64,000 nucleotides of DNA, taken from Solirubrobacter deserti. GTDB taxonomy: Bacteria > Actinomycetota > Thermoleophilia > Solirubrobacterales > Solirubrobacteraceae. The stretch is taken from the NCBI RefSeq assembly GCF_003344625.1, contig NZ_QPKJ02000005.1, positions 558,001 through 622,000 of the forward strand, read 5' to 3'. A program made the translations under genes and the position numbers. The notes under the pieces are model-generated. The model saw nothing but the letters and a program-made list of their open reading frames with translations, made no database searches and had not been told where the DNA came from. Numbering within the stretch: position 1 is the stretch's first letter; every line of letters starts with the position of its first letter. Shown here one piece after another: positions 7,898 to 17,393 of the stretch.

Positions 7898-9338
7898 CGG
7901 CCATCAGCAGGCCGAGCTCGGCCTCGTCGCGCGACTCGCCGACCAGCGCGCCCTCGTAGAGCACGACGATGCGGTCGGCGAGCGCGAGCAGCTCGTCGAG
8001 GTCGGCGCTGATCAGCAGCACGCCCGCGCCGCGGTCGCGCGCGGCGCGCAGCTGCGCGTGCACGAACTCCGCCGCGCCGATGTCCACGCCGCGCGTCGGC
8101 TGGCACGCGAGCACGACCGCGGGCTCGCCCGCCAGCTCGCGCGCGATCACGAGCTTCTGGGCGTTGCCGCCGGACAGCGTCGCGGCGCGGTCCCCGACGT
8201 CGCCGGCGCGCACGTCGAACGCCTCCACCAGCTCGCGGGCACGCGCGTTCATGGCGCGCCGGTCCAGGCGGAAGCGCCGCCGGTGCGTGCCCATCAGCAG
8301 GTTCTCGGCGATCGTCGCCTCGCGGGCCAGGCCGCGCGCGTAGCGGTCCTCGGGAATGTGGGCGAGGCCCGCCTCCCGCCGCTGCGCGACGGTCGCGTCG
8401 CTCAGCGCGCGGCCGGCGATCGTCAGCGTCCCGCCCTCGCGCGGCCGCAGCCCCGCGATCGCCTCGGCGAGCTCGGTCTGCCCGTTGCCGGCCACGCCCG
8501 CGACGCCGACGATCTCGCCCGCGCTCACCTCCAGGTCGAGCGGCTTGAGCCCGCGCGCCGTCAGGGCCTCCAGGCGCAGCACGGGCTCGCCCGCCGGCGT
8601 GTCCGGCGCCTGATAGGCCGACTCGATCGCCCGCCCGACCATCAGGCCCGCCAGCTCGCGCTCGTCGGTCTCGGAAGCGCGGCGCACGCCGGTCACGCTT
8701 CCGCGCCGCAGCACGGTCACGGTGTCGGAGACCGTCAGCACCTCGCGCAGCTTGTGGCTGATGAACAGCACGGTCCGACCCTGCCCGGCGAGCTCGCGCA
8801 TCACGCCGAACAGCCCTTCGGCCTCCTGCGGGGTGAGCACGGCCGTCGGCTCGTCGAGGATCAGCACGTCCGCGGCGCGGTGCAGCGCGCGCAGCAGCTC
8901 CACGCGCTGCTGGTCGCCGACCGACAGCTCGCCGACGCGGGCGCGCGGGTCCACGCGCAGCCCGTGCGCGCGCCCGAGCTCGTCCACCAGTGCCTCGGCG
9001 GCGGCATGGTCGTAGCCGCCGCGCCGGCGCGGCTCGCGCCCCATCACGACGTTCTCGGCGACGGTCAGCCGCCGGAACAGCCGGAAGTGCTGGTGGACCA
9101 TGCCGATGCCGTGCGCGTACGCGTCCTCCACCGACGCGATCCGCACCGGCTCGCCGTCCAGGGACACCGTGCCCGCGTCGGCGGCGACGATCCCGCCCAG
9201 CACGCCCATGAGGGTCGTCTTGCCCGCGCCGTTCTCGCCCACGACGGCGTGGACGGTCCCGCGCTCGACGGTCAGGTCGACCCCGTCGAGCGCGGTGAGC
9301 GCGCCGAAGCGCTTGACGATGCCCTCGAGGGCGATCAC
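7884..9338 (-). CDS. Nucleoside ABC transporter ATPase with two nucleotide-binding domains
   Basis: A 484-residue tandem ATPase of the sugar/nucleoside type. The first domain has Walker [10 protein letters not shown], signature [15 protein letters not shown] and Walker [12 protein letters not shown]. The second has a degenerate Walker [10 protein letters not shown], signature [14 protein letters not shown] and ACQPTRGVD in place of a standard Walker B, as is normal for the second half of this family. The start is GTG at 9336-9338, giving [15 protein letters not shown] and overlapping the binding-protein stop by 4 bases. It energises the two permeases downstream. Confidence 0.92.
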   Translation of the reverse strand: MIALEGIVKRFGALTALDGVDLTVERGTVHAVVGENGAGKTTLMGVLGGIVAADAGTVSLDGEPVRIASVEDAYAHGIGMVHQHFRLFRRLTVAENVVMGREPRRRGGYDHAAAEALVDELGRAHGLRVDPRARVGELSVGDQQRVELLRALHRAADVLILDEPTAVLTPQEAEGLFGVMRELAGQGRTVLFISHKLREVLTVSDTVTVLRRGSVTGVRRASETDERELAGLMVGRAIESAYQAPDTPAGEPVLRLEALTARGLKPLDLEVSAGEIVGVAGVAGNGQTELAEAIAGLRPREGGTLTIAGRALSDATVAQRREAGLAHIPEDRYARGLAREATIAENLLMGTHRRRFRLDRRAMNARARELVEAFDVRAGDVGDRAATLSGGNAQKLVIARELAGEPAVVLACQPTRGVDIGAAEFVHAQLRAARDRGAGVLLISADLDELLALADRIVVLYEGALVGESRDEAELGLLMAGAHA

Positions 9339-10360
9339 TGCTTGACGGTGATCTCGCCCGAGACGATCCGGTCCTTGAGCGCCTTCAGCTCGTCCTGCAC
9401 GTCCTGCGGCAGGCGCGAGGGGATCTCGAGCTCGGGCAGCGTCAGGAAGTCGGGGCCGACCGCGTTGTCCTTGACGCCGAGCGCCACGTCGCCGCCCTTG
9501 AAGGTGTCCTTGCCGACGTCGCAGACGGCCTGCTGGACGGCCTGGTCGGAGCGCTTGACCATCGACAGGATGATGTGGTCCGGGTCCTTCGGGCGCTCGT
9601 CGACGTCCACGCCGCTGGTGTAGAAGTCGCGTTCGGCCGCGGCCTCGAAGACGCCCGAGTTGCCCGCGGCGGCGACGGCGGCGATGTACTTGGCGCCCTT
9701 CTGGGCCTGGCTGAGCGCGAGCTCCTTGCTGGTCGCCGGGTCGGTGTAGCTGTTGCCCCAGCCCTGCAGGACCTCGAGCTCGGGCGCCGTGTCCTTGACG
9801 CCCTGCTCCATGCCCGCGTACCAGCGGCGTACGAGCGCGTTGTCGATCGCGCCGACGAACCCGACCGACTTGGAGGCCGGGAAGTCGCCCGCGCCGTCCT
9901 TCGCGAGAAGGGCATAAGCGGCGCCGATCAGGTACATGCCCTCGTTCTCCTTGAACAGGATCCCGCGCAGGTTGGGCGTGTTCTCGATCGTGGCGTCCAC
10001 GAGTGCCCACTTCTGGTCGGCGTTCTGCTTGGCCAGCTGCTCGATCGTCTGCACGGAGTCGAACGAGTTGGCGATGATCAGATCGGGCTTGGCCTGCGCG
10101 GCGGCGCGCAGGTTCGTCGCGAGCTGGTTCGGGTCGTTGGACTGCACGACCTTGACCTCCACCCCGCACTGCTCACCGCCGGCCTTGGCGCCGTCGGCGA
10201 TCAGGTTCAAGAACTGATTCGTGCCCAGTGGGTTCGTCGAGACGTAGATCGCCGTCTTCTTCTCGCCACCGCCGCCACCGGCGGTGCCACCCGATTCCTC
10301 TTCGCCGCCACAGGCCGCGATCGTCAACGCCGCGACGACCACCAACGCGAGCTTTCGCAC
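9335..10360 (-). CDS. BmpA/PnrA-family nucleoside-binding lipoprotein
   Basis: A 341-residue substrate-binding protein. I place the start at GTG 10358-10360 (MRKLALVVVAALTIAACGG) because it gives an exact lipoprotein signal and has GGAGGG about 8 bases upstream; longer frames only add non-signal sequence. The mature part matches the Bmp family: periplasmic-binding-protein fold, ANSFDSVQTIEQLAKQ, KSVGFVGAIDNALVRRWYAG and KYIAAVAAAGNSGVFEAA. It is the first gene of a five-gene operon ending in a nucleoside hydrolase, which supports nucleosides as ligands. The gene is divergent from the sulfate importer. Confidence 0.92.
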   Translation of the reverse strand: MRKLALVVVAALTIAACGGEEESGGTAGGGGGEKKTAIYVSTNPLGTNQFLNLIADGAKAGGEQCGVEVKVVQSNDPNQLATNLRAAAQAKPDLIIANSFDSVQTIEQLAKQNADQKWALVDATIENTPNLRGILFKENEGMYLIGAAYALLAKDGAGDFPASKSVGFVGAIDNALVRRWYAGMEQGVKDTAPELEVLQGWGNSYTDPATSKELALSQAQKGAKYIAAVAAAGNSGVFEAAAERDFYTSGVDVDERPKDPDHIILSMVKRSDQAVQQAVCDVGKDTFKGGDVALGVKDNAVGPDFLTLPELEIPSRLPQDVQDELKALKDRIVSGEITVKQ

Positions 10361-10488
10361 TTCAGACCCTCCGAGTTCGAACTCCGGCTCGTGAGAGTAG
10401 CCGTGTAAAAAGCCGATCGGGTTTGTGTGGTTCTGTATTCTCTCGAATCCCTGTCGACTTCGGTCCATTTCGAAGGAGCTCGTTTTCA
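10361..10488. promoter_or_regulatory. Divergent promoter region between nucleoside and sulfate importers
   Basis: This 128-base gap is less GC-rich than the genes beside it. It contains the perfect 12-base palindrome GAGTTCGAACTC at 10373-10384, close to the bmpA-like start, and TACTCT on the minus strand at 10399-10394. For the sulfate operon there is a good ribosome binding site, AAGGAG at 10473-10478. I cannot assign a specific regulator. Confidence 0.4.
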
Positions 10489-11517
10489 GTGAAGATCACA
10501 GCCCTTGTCGCCGCCCTGCTCGCGCTGGTCGTGGCGGCCTGTGGCGGCGCCAGCGATGAGGTCGGCGGCGGTTCCGAAAGCAACGCCGCGGCCGCGAGCG
10601 GCGGCGGCTCGTCGAAGCTCTCGCTCGTCGCCTACGCTGTCCCGAAGGTCGGCTTCGACAAGGTGATCCCCGCCTTCAACGCGACGCCCGAGGGCAAGGG
10701 CGTGACGTTCAGCCAGTCCTATGGCGCGTCCGGCGATCAGTCGCGCAAGGTCGAGTCGGGGCTGGAGACGGACGTGGTCAACTTCTCCGTCGAGCCGGAC
10801 ATCACGCGGCTCGTCGAGTCCGGCCAGGTCGAGGAGACCTGGAACCAGAACGAGTACAAGGGCGTCCCGTTCGGCTCGGTCGTCACGATCGTGACCCGCA
10901 AGGGCAACCCCGAGAACATCAAGACCTGGGACGACCTGCTCAAGCCGGGCATCGAGGTCGTCACGCCGAACCCGTTCTCGTCCGGCTCTGCGAAGTGGAA
11001 TCTGCTGGCGCCCTACGCCGAGAAGTCAGGCGGCGGCCAGAACCCGGAAGCGGGCCTCGCCTACCTGGAGAAGCTGATCGGCGAGCACGTCAAGGTGCAG
11101 CCCAAGTCCGGGCGCGAGGCGACCGAGACGTTCCTGCAGGGCACGGGCGACGTGCTGCTCTCCTACGAGAACGAGGCGCTGTTCGCCGAGCGCAACGGCG
11201 AGGACGTCGAGCACACCAACCCGCCCGTCACGTTCCGGATCGACAACCCCGTCGCCGTCCTCAAGGACTCCAAGAACAAGGAGAAGGCGCAGGCGTTCGT
11301 GGACTTCCTCTACACCAAGGAAGGCCAGACGGCGTGGGCCGAGGCCGGCTTCCGCCCGGTCGACCCGGACGTCGCGCAGCAGTTCGCGTCCGACTTCCCG
11401 CCGCCCGAGAAGCTGTGGACGATCGACGACCTGGGCGGCTGGGGCAAGGTCAACGACGAGCTGTTCGAGCCGGAGACCGGTTCCGTGGCCAAGATCTACG
11501 ACGAGGCGACGGGCTAG
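10489..11517 (+). CDS. Sulfate/thiosulfate ABC transporter substrate-binding lipoprotein
   Basis: A 342-residue Sbp/CysP-family protein. The start is GTG at 10489 (MKITALVAALLALVVAACGG), chosen because AAGGAG lies 10 bases upstream and because it gives a proper lipoprotein signal. Family marks are LSLVAYAVPKVGFDKVIPAF, SYGASGDQSRKVESGLETD, VTRKGNPENIKTWDDL, VVTPNPFSSGSAKWN and SYENEALFAE. It binds sulfate or thiosulfate outside the membrane. Six bases separate it from the first permease gene, so the operon reads binding protein, CysT, CysW, CysA. Sbp and CysP cannot be told apart safely from the sequence alone. Confidence 0.93.
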   Translation: MKITALVAALLALVVAACGGASDEVGGGSESNAAAASGGGSSKLSLVAYAVPKVGFDKVIPAFNATPEGKGVTFSQSYGASGDQSRKVESGLETDVVNFSVEPDITRLVESGQVEETWNQNEYKGVPFGSVVTIVTRKGNPENIKTWDDLLKPGIEVVTPNPFSSGSAKWNLLAPYAEKSGGGQNPEAGLAYLEKLIGEHVKVQPKSGREATETFLQGTGDVLLSYENEALFAERNGEDVEHTNPPVTFRIDNPVAVLKDSKNKEKAQAFVDFLYTKEGQTAWAEAGFRPVDPDVAQQFASDFPPPEKLWTIDDLGGWGKVNDELFEPETGSVAKIYDEATG

Positions 11518-11523
11518 GTCGCG

Positions 11524-12351
11524 ATGGCGTCGCTCGCGGTCCCCAAACCGCCTGCCCGGACCCGGCGCAACCTCGGCGGCGGCGTCGGCCCGATCGGGCT
11601 CGGCGTCGCGTCGCTGTGGCTGAGCCTGATCGTCCTGCTGCCGCTGGCGGCCGTCTTCACCAAGTCGCTGGAGGCCGGGCCGGCGGAGTTCTGGGACGCG
11701 ATCACGGCGCCGTCGGCGCGTTACGCATTGCTGCTCACCACCGCGATCTCGGCGCTGGTGGCGCTGATCAACGTCGTCACGGGCACGTTGATCGCGTGGG
11801 TCCTGGTCCGTGACGAGTTCCGCGGCAAGTCGCTGGTCAACGCGATCATCGACCTGCCGTTCGCGCTGCCGACGATCGTCGCCTCGATCGTGCTGCTGTC
11901 GCTGTACGGGCCGCGCAGCCCGGTCGGCATCCATCTGTACGCCACCAAGCCCGCCGTGATCGTCGCGCTGGCGTTCGTGACGCTGCCGTTCGTCGTGCGC
12001 TCCGTGCAGCCCGTGCTGATGGAGGTCGACCGCGAGGCCGAGCAGGCCGCCGCGTCCCTGGGCGCGAGCGGGTGGACGACGTTCCGCTCGATCATCCTGC
12101 CCGCGCTGTACCCGGCGCTGCTGGGCGGCGCCGGGCTGGCGTTCGCGCGAGCCATCGGCGAGTTCGGCTCGGTCGTGCTGATCGGCGGCGGCATCCCGCG
12201 CGACACCGAGGTCGCCTCGCAGTACATCGCCAAGCAGATCGAGACGGACCGGCCGGCGAGCGCCGCGGCGGTGTCGGTGACGCTGCTGGCGATCTCGTTC
12301 GTGGTGCTGTTCGCGATCCGCTGGTTCACGAAGCGCAAGGGCGTCGCATGA
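11524..12351 (+). CDS. cysT: Sulfate ABC transporter permease CysT
   Basis: A 275-residue inner membrane protein with about six membrane helices. The cytoplasmic EAA loop reads [34 protein letters not shown], and [21 protein letters not shown] is characteristic of CysT/CysU. It forms the channel with CysW. The start codon is ATG at 11524, 6 bases after the binding-protein stop. Its stop overlaps the cysW start (ATGA). Confidence 0.93.
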   Translation: MASLAVPKPPARTRRNLGGGVGPIGLGVASLWLSLIVLLPLAAVFTKSLEAGPAEFWDAITAPSARYALLLTTAISALVALINVVTGTLIAWVLVRDEFRGKSLVNAIIDLPFALPTIVASIVLLSLYGPRSPVGIHLYATKPAVIVALAFVTLPFVVRSVQPVLMEVDREAEQAAASLGASGWTTFRSIILPALYPALLGGAGLAFARAIGEFGSVVLIGGGIPRDTEVASQYIAKQIETDRPASAAAVSVTLLAISFVVLFAIRWFTKRKGVA

Positions 12352-13127
12352 GCACCCGCATCGCGCTCCGCACCGCCGCCCTCGGCTACCTCGGCGTGCT
12401 CGTGCTCGTCCCGCTGGCGATGATCCTCTACCGCACGTTCGAGGACGGCCTCGTCGCGTTCTTTCAGTCCGTCACGACCCCGGCGGCGATCTCGGCCATC
12501 AGCCTGTCGCTGACGATCGTCGCCATCGTCGTGCCGCTCAACGTCGTGTTCGGGCTCGTGACGGCGCTCGCGCTCGCCCGCGGCAACTTCCCCGGCAAGG
12601 GCATCCTGCAGGCGGTCGTGGACCTCCCGTTCGCGGTCTCACCCGTGATCGTCGGCGTCGCCCTGATCCTGTTCTGGGGCAACGACGGCTGGCTCGGCGG
12701 CGCGCTGCCGGTGATCTTCTCGCTGCCCGGCATGGTGCTCGCGACCGTGTTCGTGACGCTGCCGTTCGTGGTGCGGGAGGTCGAGCCCGTGCTGCGGGAG
12801 ATCGGCACCGAGCAGGAGGAGGCCGCCTCGACGCTCGGCGCCTCGCGCTGGCAGACGTTCTGGCGCATCACGCTGCCCGCGATCAAAGTCGGCGTCTTCT
12901 ACGGCGTCGTCCTCACCGTCGCCCGCTCGCTCGGCGAGTTCGGGGCGCTGACCGTCGTCGCCGGCGGCGTGGCCGGCGAGTCGCAGACGCTCACGCTGCT
13001 CGTCCACGCCCGCTACATCGACGACCACAACACCTTCGGCGCCTACGCCGCGTCCACCGTCCTGATGGGGCTCGCGCTCGTGACCCTCGTCCTCATGGCC
13101 CTGCTCGAAAGGAGGCGGGAGGCATGA
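12348..13127 (+). CDS. cysW: Sulfate ABC transporter permease CysW
   Basis: A 259-residue permease paralogous to CysT. I use the ATG at 12348 that overlaps the cysT stop; it gives [23 protein letters not shown], a plausible first membrane helix. The EAA loop is [27 protein letters not shown], and [19 protein letters not shown] marks the CysW subgroup. It overlaps the cysA start by 4 bases. Confidence 0.93.
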   Translation: MSTRIALRTAALGYLGVLVLVPLAMILYRTFEDGLVAFFQSVTTPAAISAISLSLTIVAIVVPLNVVFGLVTALALARGNFPGKGILQAVVDLPFAVSPVIVGVALILFWGNDGWLGGALPVIFSLPGMVLATVFVTLPFVVREVEPVLREIGTEQEEAASTLGASRWQTFWRITLPAIKVGVFYGVVLTVARSLGEFGALTVVAGGVAGESQTLTLLVHARYIDDHNTFGAYAASTVLMGLALVTLVLMALLERRREA

Positions 13128-14110
13128 TCACCGTCTCGAACGTGTCCAAGCACTTCGGCGACTTCACCGCCCTCGACGACGTGTCGCTGGAGGTCCCAGA
13201 CGGCTCGCTGACCGCGCTGCTCGGCCCGTCCGGGTCGGGCAAGTCGACGCTGCTGCGGATCATCGGCGGGCTCGAGTGGGCCGACGCCGGCTCGGTCGTC
13301 ATCCACGGCGACGACGTCACCAACGTGCCGCCCCAGAAGCGCGGGATCGGCTTCGTCTTCCAGCACTACGCCGCGTTCAAGCACATGACCGTGCGCGACA
13401 ACGTCGGCTTCGGGCTCAAGATCCGCAAGACGCCGAAGGACAAGATCGACGCGCGGGTCGACGAGCTGCTCAACATCGTCGGGCTGGGCGGGTTCGCCAA
13501 GCGCTACCCGTCGCAGCTGTCCGGTGGCCAGCGCCAGCGGATGGCGCTCGCTCGCGCGCTGGCGGTCGAGCCGAAGGTGCTGCTGCTGGACGAGCCGTTC
13601 GGCGCGCTGGACGCGAAGGTGCGCACGGAACTGCGCGAGTGGCTGCGCCGCCTGCACGACGAGGTCCACGTGACGACGCTGCTCGTCACCCACGACCAGG
13701 AGGAGGCGCTGTCGATCGCGGACAACATCGCGGTCATGGACAACGCCCACATCGAGCAGGTCGGCGGCCCGCGTGAGCTCTACGACCGGCCGGCGAACCC
13801 GTTCGTGATGGGCTTCCTCGGCCCGGTGGCGAAGGTCGACGGCACGCTCGTCCGGCCGCACGACATCGCGCTCCGCACGCAGCCTGACGCCGGCACGCGC
13901 GAAGCCCAGGTGATGCGTGTCTCGCACCTGGGGTTCGAGGTGCGCGTGGACCTCGAGCTGTCCGACGGCAAGCCGGTGTTCGCCCAGCTGACGCGCTACG
14001 AGGCCGCTCAGCTCGAGCTGGCCGGGGGCGACATCGTGTGGCTAGCCCTTACCGGGGACAGCGATGCCCGACTCGTAAGCGAGGACGACCGCCTGGACGC
14101 GGTCGCGTAG
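13124..14110 (+). CDS. cysA: Sulfate ABC transporter ATP-binding protein
   Basis: A 328-residue ABC ATPase. Walker A is GPSGSGKST, the signature is [15 protein letters not shown], Walker B is [12 protein letters not shown] and the switch His is in [10 protein letters not shown]. From about residue 235 a shortened TOBE-type domain begins ([15 protein letters not shown]). The gene is last in the sulfate operon. Its final 69 bases overlap the 3' end of the response regulator on the other strand, so the two transcripts are antisense at their ends. CysA proteins are usually about 330-365 residues, so this is at the short end. Confidence 0.93.
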   Translation: MITVSNVSKHFGDFTALDDVSLEVPDGSLTALLGPSGSGKSTLLRIIGGLEWADAGSVVIHGDDVTNVPPQKRGIGFVFQHYAAFKHMTVRDNVGFGLKIRKTPKDKIDARVDELLNIVGLGGFAKRYPSQLSGGQRQRMALARALAVEPKVLLLDEPFGALDAKVRTELREWLRRLHDEVHVTTLLVTHDQEEALSIADNIAVMDNAHIEQVGGPRELYDRPANPFVMGFLGPVAKVDGTLVRPHDIALRTQPDAGTREAQVMRVSHLGFEVRVDLELSDGKPVFAQLTRYEAAQLELAGGDIVWLALTGDSDARLVSEDDRLDAVA

Positions 14111-14710
14111 GCCGAGCTTCATCAGCAGCCGGGCGACGTGGGTCTTCACGGTCGTCTCGGACACGATCAGCTCGGCGGCGATCTCGGCGTTGGACAGGCC
14201 GCGCGCGACGCAGCGGAAGACTTCCAGCTCGCGCGCGGTCAGCTCGTTTAGGCCCTTGGGCGGCGTCGGGCGGACGGGGGCGGCGGCTGCGAACTCGGAG
14301 ATCAGCCGGCGCGTGATGCTCGGCGCCAGCAGCGCCTCGCCCTGCGCGACGACGCGGATGCCCGCTGCGAGCTGCTCGGGCGGGACGTCCTTGAGCAGGA
14401 AGCCGGACGCGCCGGCGCGCAGCGCCTCGTAGACGTACTCGTTGAGGTCGAAGGTGGTGAGCATCAGGACCCGGACGGGGTGCTCGCCCGCGGCGGCCAG
14501 AAGGCGGCGCGTGGCCTCGATGCCGTCCAGCTCGGGCATGCGGATGTCCATCAGCACGACATCGGGCTTCAGGCGCTTGGCCTGCTCGACCGCGTCGAGC
14601 CCGTCCGTGGCCTCGCCGACGACCTCGAGGTCGTCCTCGGCGTCGAGGATCATGCGGAAGCCCGCGCGGACGAGCGCCTGGTCGTCGGCGATCAGCAGCC
14701 GGACGCTCAT
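14042..14710 (-). CDS. NarL/LuxR-family response regulator
   Basis: A 222-residue DNA-binding response regulator. The receiver domain starts [16 protein letters not shown], with the phosphoacceptor Asp in [14 protein letters not shown], the Thr of LMLTTF and the Lys of [10 protein letters not shown] LuxR-type helix-turn-helix follows at about residues 155-215 ([20 protein letters not shown], then [15 protein letters not shown]). The start is the ATG at 14708-14710, which overlaps the stop of the histidine kinase gene upstream, so kinase and regulator form one unit. Targets are unknown. Confidence 0.92.
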   Translation of the reverse strand: MSVRLLIADDQALVRAGFRMILDAEDDLEVVGEATDGLDAVEQAKRLKPDVVLMDIRMPELDGIEATRRLLAAAGEHPVRVLMLTTFDLNEYVYEALRAGASGFLLKDVPPEQLAAGIRVVAQGEALLAPSITRRLISEFAAAAPVRPTPPKGLNELTARELEVFRCVARGLSNAEIAAELIVSETTVKTHVARLLMKLGLRDRVQAVVLAYESGIAVPGKG

Positions 14711-17238
14711 GCCGGAACCGTCCCAGAGCGCGAGTGCGAGCCTCTTGGGCGAGTACTCGCAGCGACGGGAGCCGCCAGGCCAGCGTCGCCTGCGAGCGGC
14801 AGGCGCGCGCTCACGCACCAGCCGTCTTCGGCCGGGCCGGCCTGCAGCTCGCCGCCGTAGATGCGCACGCGTTCGGCCATGCCCGTCAGGCCGTGCCCGC
14901 CACTCTTGGTCGCGGCGGCGCCGGCCGCGTTGCGGATCTCCAGCGCGAGGTCGTGCGGCGCCCACGAGACCGTGACGGTCGTGACGGCGCCGGGTGCGTG
15001 CTTCATGGCGTTCGTGAGTCCTTCCTGGACGATCCGGTACGCGGCAAGGTCCAATCCTGCCGACAGAGGGCGACGTTCCCCGCGCACGTCGAGCGCGGCG
15101 GGCAGGCCGGCGGCGCGGGCGCGGGCGACGAGCTCGCCGATCTCCGCGAGGGTCGGCTGCGGGGCGAGCGCGGCGCGGTCGGCGCCGTCGGAGAGCATGC
15201 CGAGCAGGTGGCGCATCTCGCCCAGCGCCTCGCGGCCGGTGCGCTCGATCCGGGTCGCGGCCTCAACGGCGCGCCCCGCGTCACGTTCCAGGATGCGCCG
15301 CGCGCCGCCGGCCTGGACGACCATGACGCTGATCGAGTGCGCGACCACGTCGTGCATCTCGCGCGCGATCCGGCGCCGCTCGTCGACGGCCGCGAGCCGC
15401 CGCTCGTCCTCGCCCGCCTCGGCCAGCCGCACGGTGGCCTCGTGCAGCTCGGCCGCGAGCCGCATGCGCGAACGGATCATCCGCCCGGCGCCCCACGCGA
15501 CCGCGCCGATCAGCCCCGCGAAGAAGAAGTCGGCGGCGACCCGCGGACCCATCGCCGCCTGCACCGCCTCCAACCCCGCGACGGTCAGCGCGAGCCCGGC
15601 GTAGCTCGCGAGCCCGTCCCGGTGCGCGCCGGTCGCGTACGCGCTCACCAGCACGATCGCGAACGGCACGAACAGGTTCAGGATCGGCGTCAGCGCGAAG
15701 TCCATCAGCAACCCGGCGCCGAGCGCGATGCCGAGCGCCGGCAGCGGTGACCGCCGCCGCCACAGCAACGCGCTCGCGTACCCGAGCGCGACCGCGACGT
15801 TGGCCGCGACCGGCCCGGTCCGGTCGGGCGAGACGAGCACCTCGACCACCGCCGCGACCGCGAACAGCGCGGCCACGAGCCGATCCACGCTGGTCGGCCG
15901 CCGCAGCCGCGCCACCCATCGCCGCGCATAAAGCAACCTAAAGGGGTCTGACCCCTTTAGGTTCGGGCGGGCCGTGGGAGCGGGGCCGGAGACGGACGAA
16001 ACCGGCTCGTTCGCGGGCATTTTGCCCGGGCGGCGAAGATAAAGGGGTCTGACCCCTTTAAGGAGGCGGTCGACCGGGCAATCGGGGCCGGCTTCTTCGC
16101 GTGGGTTGACGCTGCGGCCGTCGACGGCAAGCGTCGCGCGGACGGTGTGGCCGCCCGTGCGGCGAGCGCCGGCGGAGAAGCGGCCGCCGTGGAGCAGGAC
16201 GCGCTCGCGCACGCCCGTCAGGGGGCGCGCGCCGACCGAGGCGCCGTCGTCGCGGATCTCGAGCTCGAGCAGGTCGCCGCGGTGGACGACGCGGACGTCG
16301 GCGCGGCCGGCGCCGCCCTGCTCGCGCGCCGCGGACAGGGCCTCCTGGATCACGCGGTAGGCGGTGACGTCCAGCCCGGCGGAGATCTCGCGCGCGTCGC
16401 CCTCCACGCGCAGCGCGACGGGCAGGCCGGCCGCGGTCGTCCGGCGCGCCAGCGAGCGCAGGTGCCGCAGCGACGGCTGCGGCGCCAGGGACACGCCGGC
16501 GTCCTCGTTGCGCAGCACGCCGAGCAGGCGGCGCAGCTCGTCCAGGGCTTCGCGGCCCGTGGTCTCGATCGCGGCGAACGCCTCACGGGCGGAATCCGGC
16601 CGCGTCAGCGTGAGCCGGCGGGCGCCCGTCGCCTGCACGGTCATCGCCGACAGCGCGTGCGCGACGACGTCGTGCAGCTCGCCCGCGATCCGCGCGCGCT
16701 CGTCGACCACGGCGCGCCCGGCGGCGTCCTCGCGGTGGCGCTCGAGCTGGCGCGCCTTCTCACGCAGCGCGCGGTTGAGCGCCGCCCGCGAGCGCAGCAG
16801 CCGGCCGATGAGCACCGGGGCGGCGACCGAGATCACGGCGGTGAAGAACCCGCTCGAGATCGCCGCGTCGTTGTCGTACGGGGTGGTCGCGATCAGGCAC
16901 AGCGCGGCGGTGAGCGGGATGCCGACCGCCAGCTCCCACCGGGTCGCGCGCAGCCCCAGCCAGTACGCGCCCACGAACGGGGACGCGTAGGCGATCAGCA
17001 GCTCGTGGTAGTAGGTCTCCGAGAGCAGCGGCAGCAGCGCCGCGCCGGCGAAGATCGTCAGCGCGCCGGTGAGCGGGAACCAGCGCCCGGCGACGAGCGC
17101 GACCGCCATCGCCACCAGGATCAGCGACGCGAGCGCGCGGTACGGCGTGCCCGCCGGCACCAGCAGCGCGAGCTCGAGCTGGAACTCGGCGACGAGTGCG
17201 AGCCCGATCAGCGCGGGAAGGCGGTGGCGGGCGGTCAC
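14707..17238 (-). CDS. Tandem (double) histidine kinase of the NarL-partner class
   Basis: One uninterrupted frame of about 843 residues holds two complete sensor kinase units. Unit 1 has four to five membrane helices, an H-box in RIAGELHDVVAHALSAMTVQ and an ATPase region. A linker of about 60 residues follows. Unit 2 has another membrane domain, H-box RIAREMHDVVAHSISVMVVQ and ATPase region RIVQEGLTNAMKHAP. Each half alone is the normal length of a HisKA_3 kinase (about 400). Unit 1 has EALSAAREQ where the N-box Asn is expected and a weak G2 box (ARPLTGVRER), while unit 2 has an intact N-box and GHGLTGM. The GTG at 17238 is preferred because MTARHRLPALIGLA leads straight into the first helix. 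An internal ATG at 16020 could start unit 2 on its own. Confidence 0.8.
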   Translation of the reverse strand: MTARHRLPALIGLALVAEFQLELALLVPAGTPYRALASLILVAMAVALVAGRWFPLTGALTIFAGAALLPLLSETYYHELLIAYASPFVGAYWLGLRATRWELAVGIPLTAALCLIATTPYDNDAAISSGFFTAVISVAAPVLIGRLLRSRAALNRALREKARQLERHREDAAGRAVVDERARIAGELHDVVAHALSAMTVQATGARRLTLTRPDSAREAFAAIETTGREALDELRRLLGVLRNEDAGVSLAPQPSLRHLRSLARRTTAAGLPVALRVEGDAREISAGLDVTAYRVIQEALSAAREQGGAGRADVRVVHRGDLLELEIRDDGASVGARPLTGVRERVLLHGGRFSAGARRTGGHTVRATLAVDGRSVNPREEAGPDCPVDRLLKGVRPLYLRRPGKMPANEPVSSVSGPAPTARPNLKGSDPFRLLYARRWVARLRRPTSVDRLVAALFAVAAVVEVLVSPDRTGPVAANVAVALGYASALLWRRRSPLPALGIALGAGLLMDFALTPILNLFVPFAIVLVSAYATGAHRDGLASYAGLALTVAGLEAVQAAMGPRVAADFFFAGLIGAVAWGAGRMIRSRMRLAAELHEATVRLAEAGEDERRLAAVDERRRIAREMHDVVAHSISVMVVQAGGARRILERDAGRAVEAATRIERTGREALGEMRHLLGMLSDGADRAALAPQPTLAEIGELVARARAAGLPAALDVRGERRPLSAGLDLAAYRIVQEGLTNAMKHAPGAVTTVTVSWAPHDLALEIRNAAGAAATKSGGHGLTGMAERVRIYGGELQAGPAEDGWCVSARLPLAGDAGLAAPVAASTRPRGSHSRSGTVPA
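15935..15963. repeat. REP-like perfect palindrome, copy 1
   Basis: A 29-base element with 14-base perfect arms around a single central T at 15949; the core reads AAAGGGGTCTGACCCCTTT. It lies inside the linker of the double histidine kinase and is translated there as LKGSDPFR. A second copy with the same core is centred 101 bases away. Short GGGGTCTGACCCC palindromes resemble REP elements that are moved by IS200-like RAYT transposases; that link is inferred, as no transposase is in the window. Confidence 0.7.
16040..16060. repeat. REP-like perfect palindrome, copy 2
   Basis: A 21-base element with 10-base perfect arms around T16050, sharing the 19-base core of copy 1 in the same orientation. 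Here it is read in a different frame and translated as LKGVRPLY. The two copies bracket a 76-base spacer and sit exactly between the two kinase units. Confidence 0.7.
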
Positions 17239-17393
17239 CGGCCGGATTCTGACGTGCGGATACCCGTATGTCCTCGTAAGCGCGGACGATCCCGGCGTAC
17301 TCCTTATGGATGACCTGACGTCATCCGGACGCGCACCCACAATCGTCTCCCGGGCCGACGACGCGCGCCGTGCGACCCGGAAGAGTTCGGTCC

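Noticed and set aside
16020..17238. Two separate histidine kinase genes instead of one fusion
   Set aside because: No stop codon separates the units in frame, so the simplest reading is a fusion; an internal start at ATG 16020 remains possible and is noted in the feature.
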